Of a stretch of DNA of 49,581 nucleotides, positions 26,911 to 33,308 are shown piece after piece. The stretch covers positions 1 to 49,581 of the forward strand of contig JAJFVK010000015.1 in assembly GCA_021371795.1 (NCBI GenBank), written 5' to 3'. The notes beneath the pieces are model-generated. The model ran no database searches, was not told the origin of the DNA, and saw only the letters and a program-made list of their open reading frames with translations. The stretch comes from Planctomycetaceae bacterium. GTDB lineage: Bacteria; Planctomycetota; Phycisphaerae; Sedimentisphaerales; UBA12454. A program made the position numbers and the translations under genes. Position 1 is the first letter of the stretch, and each line of letters starts with the position of its first letter.

Positions 26911-27779
26911 ATCGCGGCATAACCGACGCTCTCTTCACTGGTTTGGTGGTATTTTCTTTCCATTACCTCATTGCTGTGCGTATGCGCAAGCAGTATGCCT
27001 TTTGTTTTGCCGAGTGCTTTTGCCGCGTTAATTGTCGCAGCCGTTGCTCCCGGCCCGCAGGCGTTTTGGTTTTCCATTGATTCGTTGAGCAGTTTCTCTG
27101 CGTTCATTTCAATCGCAAGGTCGATGAAGTTTCGGTCATTTACATTTTTCGCCCAGTCGATTCCTTTAGCTCCGTTGCCTTTGGGATTAAAACCGTACTT
27201 CGGCCCGTAATGCGTCAAATCGGTCGAGCCGATACAAACGATTTTTTTACCGCCGGCGTTTTTGATAAATTCGCCGATTTCTGTGCCGAGTGCAATCGCG
27301 TATTCGGCGGGCGATGTCATAATCGGAATAATTTTCGCATTTGGGAAAAGGTATTGGATAAAGGGAATCTGCACTTCGATACTGTGCTCATAATTGTGCG
27401 CATCGGGATTTGATTTTGCGGTTTTGCTGTTTTTCAGAATCTCGGCCGCGAATTCTTCATCGATTTTAATTTTCCCCATCGGCGTCAGCCAACTGCCTTT
27501 GTCATAGACTGCCGCGGTCGAGCTGATATGGCTGTGTGTCGCGCCGAAGATGACAAACGTATCGACGGTTTGATTGACTTTCTGAATTGCCTTAAAAACC
27601 ATCCCCGCAAGGTCTCCGCTGAAGACCCAGCCTGCGTGCGGAACGATGCCCGCGACGATTTTGTCTGGCAGCTTGCCTGTAATCGGCCTGTTTTCTGTGT
27701 AATATTCCAGTTCGGCTCGACATTCTTCTTCGCTGCCGGGATAAAACTGGTCGGCAACTATGGGTTTTCTGGCTGTCAT
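26901..27779 (-). CDS. amrB: AmmeMemoRadiSam system protein B (MEMO1-like)
   Basis: A 292-residue MEMO-family protein, structurally like extradiol dioxygenases. VADQFYPG at the start, GIVPHAGWVFSGDLAG near 48, FGATHSH near 78, EHSIEVQIPFIQYL near 130 and GSTDLTHYGPKYG near 179 are the family blocks and include the putative metal-binding His residues. In many genomes it is accompanied by AMMECR1 and a radical SAM partner, but neither is in this window. ATG 27779 follows GGAG; an upstream in-frame ATG at 27830 gives an unlikely extension. Biochemical role in bacteria is unclear. Confidence 0.88.
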   Translation of the reverse strand: MTARKPIVADQFYPGSEEECRAELEYYTENRPITGKLPDKIVAGIVPHAGWVFSGDLAGMVFKAIQKVNQTVDTFVIFGATHSHISSTAAVYDKGSWLTPMGKIKIDEEFAAEILKNSKTAKSNPDAHNYEHSIEVQIPFIQYLFPNAKIIPIMTSPAEYAIALGTEIGEFIKNAGGKKIVCIGSTDLTHYGPKYGFNPKGNGAKGIDWAKNVNDRNFIDLAIEMNAEKLLNESMENQNACGPGATAATINAAKALGKTKGILLAHTHSNEVMERKYHQTSEESVGYAAIIF

Positions 27780-27834
27780 AATTATTACTCCGCACTTGAA
27801 ACTATTATTATAACCAATTATATTATACATAAGT

Positions 27835-27864
27835 TGTCATTCCCGCGAAAGCGGGAATCCACCT
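27835..27864. repeat. REP-like palindrome, copy 1 (ATTCCCGC/GCGGGAAT)
   Basis: ATTCCCGC (27839-27846), a GAAA tetraloop and GCGGGAAT (27851-27858), with TGTC before and CCAC after. A second copy with the same flanks is at 31663-31691. The form recalls ATTCCC-N8-GGGAAT elements seen in several unrelated bacteria. Confidence 0.7.
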
Positions 27865-27897
27865 GTTTTTTACAAAGCAGAAATTTGTATTTATAAT

Positions 27898-27935
27898 TAG
27901 TGTTTATTCGTGTTAATTCGTGGTTAATTCAGTTG
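27898..27935. repeat. ATTCGTG direct-repeat phrase
   Basis: ATTCGTG occurs twice within 20 nt, in the phrase TTCGTGTTAATTCGTGGTTA, 30-60 nt upstream of purE. This wording recurs between genes in many genomes. No promoter role is evident. Confidence 0.4.
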
Positions 27936-27962
27936 TAGAATGCGGAAATAAGGAAAAATACA

Positions 27963-28457
27963 ATGGCAAATAACAAGACGGTCGCGGTAGTAATGGGTTC
28001 AGATTCGGATATGCCTGTGATGAAGTCCTGCATTGATAAGCTGAAGGATTTCGGCATTGAGCCGGTAGTTCGTATTATTTCAGCTCACAGAACGCCTGAC
28101 ATTGCCGTCGAGTTTGCCGAGTCCGCCGCGAAGAACGGCATAAAGATTATCATTGCCGCCGCCGGTATGGCCGCTCATTTGGCCGGTGCTCTTGCCGCAA
28201 GGTCGGCACTGCCGATTATTGGCGTTCCGCTCGCCGCTGCCGAGGGCCCCGCGGGTATCGATGCGTTGTTAAGTACTGTTCAAATGCCGCCGGGCGTTCC
28301 CGTTGCTTCAATGGCGATTGGTAAAGCAGGCGCGACAAACGCTGCTGTTTTCGCAATTCAGATTCTCGCTCTCGCTGATGAAAAGATTGCGAAGAAGCTC
28401 GACGATTTCAGAAAAGCCCAAAGGCAAAAAGTTATCGAAAAAGATTCCGCAATGTAA
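27963..28457 (+). CDS. purE: N5-carboxyaminoimidazole ribonucleotide mutase PurE (class I)
   Basis: A 164-residue class I PurE that converts N5-CAIR to CAIR in purine synthesis. VVMGSDSDMPVMKSCIDKL, the catalytic RIISAHRTPD, AAAGMAAHLAGALAA and LLSTVQMPPGVPVASMAIG are all intact. AAGGAA lies 8-13 nt upstream of ATG 27963. No purK is adjacent. The stop codon lies inside a perfect 9-bp hairpin and a terminator follows. Confidence 0.96.
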   Translation: MANNKTVAVVMGSDSDMPVMKSCIDKLKDFGIEPVVRIISAHRTPDIAVEFAESAAKNGIKIIIAAAGMAAHLAGALAARSALPIIGVPLAAAEGPAGIDALLSTVQMPPGVPVASMAIGKAGATNAAVFAIQILALADEKIAKKLDDFRKAQRQKVIEKDSAM

Positions 28458-28470
28458 ATTCTACATTGCG
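28448..28470 (+). other. Perfect hairpin over the purE stop codon
   Basis: CGCAATGTA (28448-28456) pairs exactly with TACATTGCG (28462-28470) around a 5-nt loop. The purE TAA (28455-28457) is within it. It has no T-run directly after it, so it is probably not the terminator itself; it may protect the 3' end of the message. Confidence 0.55.
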
Positions 28471-28484
28471 TTAAAAAATTCCAC

Positions 28485-28520
28485 TGCCATCTCGTTGAAA
28501 AACCTGATGGCATTTTTTTT
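28485..28520 (+). terminator. Rho-independent terminator of purE
   Basis: TGCCATC (28485-28491) pairs with GATGGCA (28506-28512), followed directly by eight T residues. The loop is 14 nt. Confidence 0.8.
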
Positions 28521-28774
28521 ATGCTTATTTTATCAGTGTAATCTGCGAAATCAGCGATTAAACATTTTAGAACGTCCAAAATGGTCGCCCCCAGCCAAAG
28601 TGGTTGTTGCGAAATAAACGTTGTAACTGCCGCGGATTACGAAAAAAACTCTCAAAAAAAGCATCCATAATGGTAACTCACAAGGTTGTGCTGGTTTTTG
28701 AGACGAAAATTTTTACATTTCATAAGTCTTTGTGTTTAAAAGAGATAAAAAATTTTAAAAATTGTTTTCCGCTC
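28521..28774. other. Gene-free region upstream of the sigma-54 promoter
   Basis: No gene is seen. ATCAGTGTAATCTGCGAAATCAGCG at 28532-28556 is again one of the intergenic phrases seen in many genomes. The remainder is AT-rich and would be the natural site for an enhancer-binding activator of the sigma-54 promoter at 28775, but no clear inverted-repeat activator site was found. Confidence 0.4.
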
Positions 28775-28790
28775 TGGCACGCACGTTGCT
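28774..28790 (+). promoter_or_regulatory. Sigma-54 (RpoN) -24/-12 promoter
   Basis: CTGGCACGCACGTTGCT matches the sigma-54 consensus YTGGCACGrNNNTTGCW. The invariant GG (28776-28777) and GC (28788-28789) are separated by exactly 10 nt. Transcription should start near 28801, about 40 nt ahead of the pseudo-receiver gene. Expression would then require an AAA+ enhancer-binding activator, which is not in this window. Confidence 0.85.
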
Positions 28791-28841
28791 TTAGTAGTAA
28801 GTCGAGGGCGGAAAGAAGTCGCTTTGAGAAAGAAGGTTGCT

Positions 28842-29246
28842 ATGCTCGCCCTTGTAAAGGCAAACGTTTTGGTTTTGGGATGTGAAGGCAGAAACAACGC
28901 TTTAAAAGCCTTACCCATACGGGTGCTTTATAGTGAGACTGGTTTTGAAGCCGGTCGTTCTTTGAAAAATGAAAGTGTCGATGGTGTTATAAGTTTGTGG
29001 AAGCTGCCGGATGCACCGGCTGGAAAGTTCCTGCGAAACCTGCGATTGGCGAAACCTTATTTGCCTGTTATCGCTCTGGTTGATTCAAACAATATTGAAC
29101 AGGAAATTTCAGCAAGAAGCATTGGCGTAACAGCGGTTCTGAATGATGATGTTGATGATAACATTTTAAGGCGAACAGTTGTTGAAGTCCTCGGAATTGA
29201 AAGCACCAAAGAAATACAGAAACTCTGTGCTATTGCAGACGATTAA
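28842..29246 (+). CDS. Small degenerate receiver (pseudo-response-regulator) protein
   Basis: A 134-residue protein resembling a CheY-like receiver without its chemistry. The pattern ...SVDGVISLWKLPDAPAGKFLRNLRLAKPYLPVIALVDSNN follows the receiver layout around the phosphorylation site, but the expected Asp is replaced by Ser/Leu, and the late Lys-Pro is absent (VTAVLNDDVDDN). The N-terminus (VLVLGCEGRNN) lacks the acidic pair. It is therefore probably a phosphorylation-independent binding domain. ATG 28842 is set by AAGAAGG (28830-28836); a TTG at 28824 is in frame. It follows the sigma-54 promoter and precedes the structured RNA without a terminator between. Assignment to the receiver fold is by pattern only. 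Confidence 0.6.
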   Translation: MLALVKANVLVLGCEGRNNALKALPIRVLYSETGFEAGRSLKNESVDGVISLWKLPDAPAGKFLRNLRLAKPYLPVIALVDSNNIEQEISARSIGVTAVLNDDVDDNILRRTVVEVLGIESTKEIQKLCAIADD

Positions 29247-29355
29247 GACCCGTCTGTCTTGACACGGGCCAAAGACCGAACAGTGATATGGACCCGGCTT
29301 GTCAGACCGCAAAGCACTTAGTTATAGGGAGGGAGCGTAGAGAAAAGAAACAATA

Positions 29356-29664
29356 ACTTCTTCTCCTCCTCCAAAGGTGGGTTGTGACTGAACAGTGATA
29401 AATAGGTTGCGACCCTCCGGCGAGCAAGCATGACCTCGCGTCATGAGAACATAGGGCTCAGGAAGTTTTCTCCTCCTCCCAAATGAGATGGGCAGACTGG
29501 ACAGTGATGAAAAGTCCGCCCAACTCGAGAGCAAACACGGTTTTACCGTGATAATTATAACGTCCGTTTGGATATGGGAAACCAGGCGGATCGCTCAAAA
29601 AGAGTTTTCTCCTCCTCCCAAATGAAGGGTTATGACTGGACAGTGATAGAAGGTTGTAACCCTT
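29356..29664 (+). repeat. Three tandem RNA modules (CTCCTCCTCC leader + ACAGTGAT hairpin)
   Basis: Modules begin near 29356, 29464 and 29603, a spacing of about 108 and 139 nt. Conserved parts are TTCTCCTCCTCC, CAAATGA (last two copies) and GACTGGACAGTGAT or GACTGAACAGTGAT. Stem bases change in a compensated way. The region between modules is variable. Confidence 0.8.
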
Positions 29665-29819
29665 TAGATTTATAATCGTGGCAATGCCATGAAAGTTATA
29701 AAATATTTTCTCCTTACGGAGATTTGCACCGGCAGTGTTAGTGCCGGTTGATTTTCGGAAGCAATAGTCCTTGACTATATTGGAATAATCTGCTAATGAA
29801 TGAAGCATCACCCAATGTA

Positions 29820-29869
29820 GGCCCCGGCCATAAGGTCACTGTTCGGTCTTAGGTCGGGGCCGGTTTTTT
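29820..29869 (+). terminator. Strong terminator with loop complementary to the RNA's hairpin loops
   Basis: GGCCCCGGCC (29820-29829) pairs with GGTCGGGGCC (29852-29861), then TAAG (29831-29834) with CTTA (29848-29851), followed by GG and six T. The 13-nt loop GTCACTGTTCGGT is the complement of ACCGAACAGTGA at 29275-29286. The match to 29272-29286 extends to 15 nt if the inner stem opens. Confidence 0.9.
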
Positions 29870-29973
29870 GCGCCGCATTTCAAAATCAAACATATTATCA
29901 GACCTTCACTAATCTTATTGCATTTCCGCACACTTCAGCCTAAAATTTATCCGTCTATTTTCAGGATATAATT

Positions 29974-31659
29974 ATGAAAAACACTGAATTGGAAAAATAT
30001 TCTTCAGCGTTCACATTGGCGGATATGGAAATTTTCGTTTTTCCGGAGCTGATGTATTCGCTGCTGCTGGCCAATATAATGAGTCCGCTCATCTGGAAGT
30101 GGCGGGAAGAAGACTGCTTCAAAAAACTCAATGGCAAAGACCCGTATAAAAAGCTGATGCGGCTGCGTCAGTTTATTATGGACGAGTTTGAGTTTAATCT
30201 CGACCTTGAAACATGGGGACTGACGAATAAAGATACGGAAACAAAAAGATTCGAAAAAATCCTTCCGCCGGAGCAAATAGCAAAGAGTAACGCGCTCTTC
30301 GGTTACGAGGGCGATTCATATTATTACGATGTCGATATTCGCAAGCACTTCGGCCTCGATAAATATACCACAGACATAATCCCGTATTGGAAAACTGAAA
30401 CCGTCGAAGCGATGAACGCCTTTAAATATAAAAAAGGTTATAAGTCAGGCGCAGGCGAATGCGTTTCTCTTTCAACGCTTTATGCCGCCGCGGCGTTTAT
30501 TGTCTGCGGCATTCCGCTTGAAGATATTTATATGGTTTTAACGCCTTTGCATTCGCAGAATTTTATCGACATAAACGAAGGCGTCATTACAAACAACAGA
30601 AGATTAGTAACAAAATCGATGTGGTTCAACGGCACCGAGCTTTCCAATAAAGCCCAGCGAGCCCTGCGCAACGAGCAGATAACTGTTGTCGCCCACACCA
30701 CCGGCCTGATTCACTGCCTTTATAATGATGCGACGATTGACAAAAATATTTACACAGGCTTTAAAGATAAACTTTCAGGCTTTTTGAAAACCACTCTAAC
30801 GCCCGCGACGATGGTCAATTTCCTCCGCGCAGAGTCGAGGTATAGAAAATATTTCCAGTTCTGCCGATTCTGCCATTCGAATATTCAGTTCATCAAAGCA
30901 GAGGAGCTTTTCACTTATGAGCATTTAAAGCCGGTAAAACTTACAGACTGCACGCACAAGCAGCTTTTAGAGGAAGTTTTCGATGGCGAATATTCAAGCG
31001 TACCGTTCCCCGGCCGAATCCGCTGCGACCAGTTTGCCGAGTTTATGCGAAAGAAAAATCCCGATATAGAAACCGAAAAGGGCAGGGAAGATATTGCCGC
31101 CGCGTTTGCCGAGTATATTCCCGATAGTAAAAAATTCGTCGCCGAACTGTACGACTTTTTACACATAGCCCCGCAACTGCCGGGCAATGATAAAACGTAT
31201 ATTTCAAACGAACCGATAAAAATCACACCCGATATGAGCAGGGAACAGATTATAGATTATCTTAAAAATATGAGAGATAAAAATGTTACTGCCGATTTAG
31301 CGTTCTACGCATACCGCGATATGACAACTTGTGATTGGCAGCCGTTTATCAAATCAGCGATAGAGCGCAGCCCCGTTTCGATAGAGAGGACAAAAGATAA
31401 ATCGATAGATGAGTGTTACGATTGGCTGCAAAGTATGCCGAACGAATCTATTTATGACGGCCAAAGATTAGCACAACCGGATGAGGTTGCGAATTTTGAA
31501 AGAGCCGATGGCATTGAAAAAGCGATTACGCTTGCGAATATTATTCATAAACGCAATCCGTCCCAGCAAATTGAAATTGAGATTGAGAATGATAATGTTA
31601 CGATTGGAAAATATAAATTTGAATCATCGAAAGGGTTTACGAAAACAATAAATTGTTAG
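29974..31659 (+). CDS. Protein of unknown function with transglutaminase-like Cys-His core
   Basis: A 561-residue cytoplasmic protein without signal peptide or membrane segment. The only hint of fold is near residues 160-200: SGAGECVSLSTLYAAAAFIVCGIPLEDIYMVL, then LHSQNFID. This fits the Cys-helix-strand-His order of transglutaminase-like proteins, with Cys and His as possible active residues. A Cys cluster, CRFCHSN, near 300 could bind metal. The C-terminal third is charged and unassigned. It follows the structured RNA and its terminator by about 100 nt and ends before a REP-like palindrome. No function is proposed. Confidence 0.75.
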   Translation: MKNTELEKYSSAFTLADMEIFVFPELMYSLLLANIMSPLIWKWREEDCFKKLNGKDPYKKLMRLRQFIMDEFEFNLDLETWGLTNKDTETKRFEKILPPEQIAKSNALFGYEGDSYYYDVDIRKHFGLDKYTTDIIPYWKTETVEAMNAFKYKKGYKSGAGECVSLSTLYAAAAFIVCGIPLEDIYMVLTPLHSQNFIDINEGVITNNRRLVTKSMWFNGTELSNKAQRALRNEQITVVAHTTGLIHCLYNDATIDKNIYTGFKDKLSGFLKTTLTPATMVNFLRAESRYRKYFQFCRFCHSNIQFIKAEELFTYEHLKPVKLTDCTHKQLLEEVFDGEYSSVPFPGRIRCDQFAEFMRKKNPDIETEKGREDIAAAFAEYIPDSKKFVAELYDFLHIAPQLPGNDKTYISNEPIKITPDMSREQIIDYLKNMRDKNVTADLAFYAYRDMTTCDWQPFIKSAIERSPVSIERTKDKSIDECYDWLQSMPNESIYDGQRLAQPDEVANFERADGIEKAITLANIIHKRNPSQQIEIEIENDNVTIGKYKFESSKGFTKTINC

Positions 31660-31662
31660 CCG

Positions 31663-31691
31663 TGTCATTCCCGCGCAGGCGGGAATCCACG
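31663..31691. repeat. REP-like palindrome, copy 2
   Basis: ATTCCCGC (31667-31674), loop GCAG and GCGGGAAT (31679-31686), with the same TGTC and CCAC flanks as the copy at 27835-27864. Confidence 0.7.
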
Positions 31692-31699
31692 TCGTTTAG

Positions 31700-31721
31700 C
31701 CCTGCCGTCACCACGGCAGGG
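31700..31721. other. Perfect 9-bp hairpin after the transglutaminase-like gene
   Basis: CCCTGCCGT (31700-31708), loop CACC, ACGGCAGGG (31713-31721). It follows the REP-like palindrome directly and may help end or stabilise transcripts; a T-run is absent. Confidence 0.5.
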
Positions 31722-31761
31722 TTCATTAAAACACGCGGTTTTACTAAATAAGGATGAGCAA

Positions 31762-32235
31762 ATGAAATACAGTGTGTCAAGTAGAGACCAGTATAAAGCA
31801 TATCTTTTACATATCAAACCGAGAAAGGTTTACGCTGTTTTGGGAATGGTTTTTATGCTGATAGCATTATTTGTGATTTATTTAGAGTTATCACGAAAAG
31901 GTTTCGGAAAGACGTCATTGTCTATGATTGTTGCTGCGATTTATGTTTTGTTTTCTATTTATATTTGGCCAATGTATTCGATGAATAAGTTGGGAAAACA
32001 AACAAAGTTAAAGGGTGGTGAAATAGACCTGTTTTTGGATAAGGATTTTTTTACAAGATCCACAGAGATGTCTAATGCTAAGATGCTTTATAAAGATATT
32101 TTTAAGTTGAAGAAAAATAAAAACTATCTTTTGATATATATCAATGATGGTCTTTATATAATATTACCCAAGCGGAACAGTGAATTGCAGGATGCCGCAA
32201 AACAGATTGAAGAAAATTTTACAAAAAATTCATAA
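31762..32235 (+). CDS. YcxB family membrane protein
   Basis: A 157-residue protein with two membrane helices (about 28-46 and 53-72) and a C-terminal cytoplasmic domain with the YcxB pattern: STEMSNAKMLYKDIFKLKKNKNYLLIYINDGLYIILPKRN. Members are common in Firmicutes and scattered elsewhere, with no known activity. AAGGATGAGCAA precedes ATG 31762. It stands between a REP-like element and an EamA transporter and may be transcribed with the latter. Confidence 0.75.
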   Translation: MKYSVSSRDQYKAYLLHIKPRKVYAVLGMVFMLIALFVIYLELSRKGFGKTSLSMIVAAIYVLFSIYIWPMYSMNKLGKQTKLKGGEIDLFLDKDFFTRSTEMSNAKMLYKDIFKLKKNKNYLLIYINDGLYIILPKRNSELQDAAKQIEENFTKNS

Positions 32236-32256
32236 TTGGCTTAAAACTCTTACATT

Positions 32257-33177
32257 ATGACAAGCACAAACAGAAAGTTTTATATCGCCGGCACGATTTT
32301 TACGCTCCTTTCGCTTTTCAGCGGCGTGCCGGGTCCGTTGATTATTAAGTACATTGCGCCGTATATGGATTTTTGGACGCAGAATTTCCTGCGCTATGTC
32401 GCGGCTGTTTTGACTATGCTGCCGTTTGTGTTGTTTTCTTCAGAAAGACATATCTATTCAAAAAACCTTTGGCGAAAGGCATTGATAATTGCCATTATAA
32501 ATATTTTTATGCAGTGCTGCTGGGGTTCGGCGTTTTATTATATCAATCCTGCGTTTGTTACGCTTCTGTCGAAATCGTCTGTGCTTTGGACTGTAAGTAT
32601 AGCTATGATATTTTTTATTGACGAACGGCCGTTGCTGAAAAGTCCCGCATTCTGGGCATCTTTTATAATTGTGATTATTGGTATCATCGGCGTTACATTT
32701 TTCAAACAGGATTTTTCGACAAAGGCATCTGCGATAGGAATTGTTTTAACGTTGGGCTTTGCGATTAGCTGGGCGGTTTATACAATCGCGATAAAGGTGC
32801 TTCTCAAGAACGAGGATTCGACCGCGAGTTTCGCGGTAGTTTCCGTTTACACTGCGATAGGCCTTGGCATTTTGGCTTTCTGGTTCGGCAAACCTTCGCA
32901 ATGCACCGGCTTTTCGCCATTTATCTGGTTCTTGTTAATCTTAAGTTCGTTGACAAGTATTACGACCTCACATATCACATTTTACGCATCGATAAAAAGA
33001 ATTGGCTCGACTATTCCAACGCTGGTTGTGCTTGCCCAGCCGTTTCTTGTGCTGCTGGTTTCCGGCCCGTTGTTTGGCGAACGCCTGATTGCCCCGCAGT
33101 GGTTTTTCGGAATATTACTTATTGTCGGCGCTGCACTTGCAATAAGATCGCAGGGTAGCTTGAAAAATGACTCCTGA
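32257..33177 (+). CDS. DMT-superfamily (EamA) transporter
   Basis: A 306-residue protein with ten hydrophobic helices arranged as two EamA repeats (about 10-135 and 155-300). Conserved features include FLRYVAAVLTMLPF near 45 and SSLTSITTSHITFYASIKRIGSTIPTLVVLAQPFLVLL near 230-270. Members export amino acids or other metabolites; the cargo is not readable. The next gene is the arsenic regulator, separated by a 130-nt promoter region, so this is not part of that operon. Confidence 0.87.
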   Translation: MTSTNRKFYIAGTIFTLLSLFSGVPGPLIIKYIAPYMDFWTQNFLRYVAAVLTMLPFVLFSSERHIYSKNLWRKALIIAIINIFMQCCWGSAFYYINPAFVTLLSKSSVLWTVSIAMIFFIDERPLLKSPAFWASFIIVIIGIIGVTFFKQDFSTKASAIGIVLTLGFAISWAVYTIAIKVLLKNEDSTASFAVVSVYTAIGLGILAFWFGKPSQCTGFSPFIWFLLILSSLTSITTSHITFYASIKRIGSTIPTLVVLAQPFLVLLVSGPLFGERLIAPQWFFGILLIVGAALAIRSQGSLKNDS

Positions 33178-33239
33178 CACCGTTTTTCCGTTTTTGTCTA
33201 ACGCTAACATCTTTTTTTACCTTTTTTGAAAAAATCTTC

Positions 33240-33267
33240 TTGAACTTCCGAATTCGTATGTTACTAT
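33240..33267 (+). promoter_or_regulatory. Sigma-70 promoter of the arsenic operon
   Basis: TTGAAC (33240-33245) and TACTAT (33262-33267) with a 16-nt spacer, about 40 nt upstream of arsR. The -10 overlaps the left arm of the palindromic operator. Confidence 0.65.
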
Positions 33268-33288
33268 GTGAGTACGTTATCACATAGT
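33263..33288. promoter_or_regulatory. ArsR operator (perfect inverted repeat)
   Basis: ACTATGTGA (33263-33271), 8-nt spacer, TCACATAGT (33280-33288): a perfect 9-bp inverted repeat overlapping the -10 box and start region. It is the expected binding site of a winged-helix ArsR dimer that is released by arsenite. Position and symmetry are seen; binding is inferred. Confidence 0.75.
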
Positions 33289-33308
33289 CATATAAAGGTA
33301 AGGTATAA

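Larger units (their letters stand above)
29247..29869 (+). ncRNA. Large modular structured RNA with repeated ACAGTGAT hairpin loops
   Basis: About 620 nt without a credible gene but dense in paired structure. Three full modules have a leader TTCTCCTCCTCC (29361-29372, 29468-29479, 29607-29618), then a 10-12 bp hairpin with ACAGTGAT in the loop (29392-29399, 29501-29508, 29640-29647). Each is followed by a smaller hairpin, such as CATGAC/GTCATG (29429-29445) or CACGGT/ACCGTG (29536-29550). A preceding unit (29247-29310) has the same loop (29280-29287) but a weaker stem. A diverged fourth unit has CTCC/GGAG and CCGGCA/TGCCGG hairpins (29710-29746). Stem sequences differ while pairing is kept (GGGTTGTGAC with GTTGCGACCC; AAGGGTTATGAC with GTTGTAACCCTT), which is good evidence for an RNA function. 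It ends in a strong terminator. It may be a 3' untranslated region of the pseudo-receiver message or a processed RNA. No known family was recognised. Confidence 0.75.

Noticed and set aside
27835-27864. Neisserial dRS3 element
   Set aside because: The palindrome has the same general form, but shape alone does not show relationship and the flanks were not compared.
29274-29310. Resemblance to the 3' end of RNase P RNA (CCCGGCTTGTC)
   Set aside because: No other conserved RNase P blocks, such as GAGGAAAGTCC or the GGTAAGAG segment, were found on either strand.
29322-29811. Minus-strand open frames with RRRK-rich sequence
   Set aside because: They arise from the GGAGGAGGAGAA complement of the repeated leader. 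They lack a ribosome site and their repeats follow RNA stems, not codons.
29247-29869. CRISPR-like array
   Set aside because: Repeat units are unequal in length, stems vary with compensated pairing, there are only three full units and there is no cas gene.
29247-29869. CsrB/RsmZ-type RNA that titrates CsrA
   Set aside because: Only two of four loops contain GGA; the conserved part is ACAGTGAT, which is not the CsrA motif. Kept only as a remote analogy.
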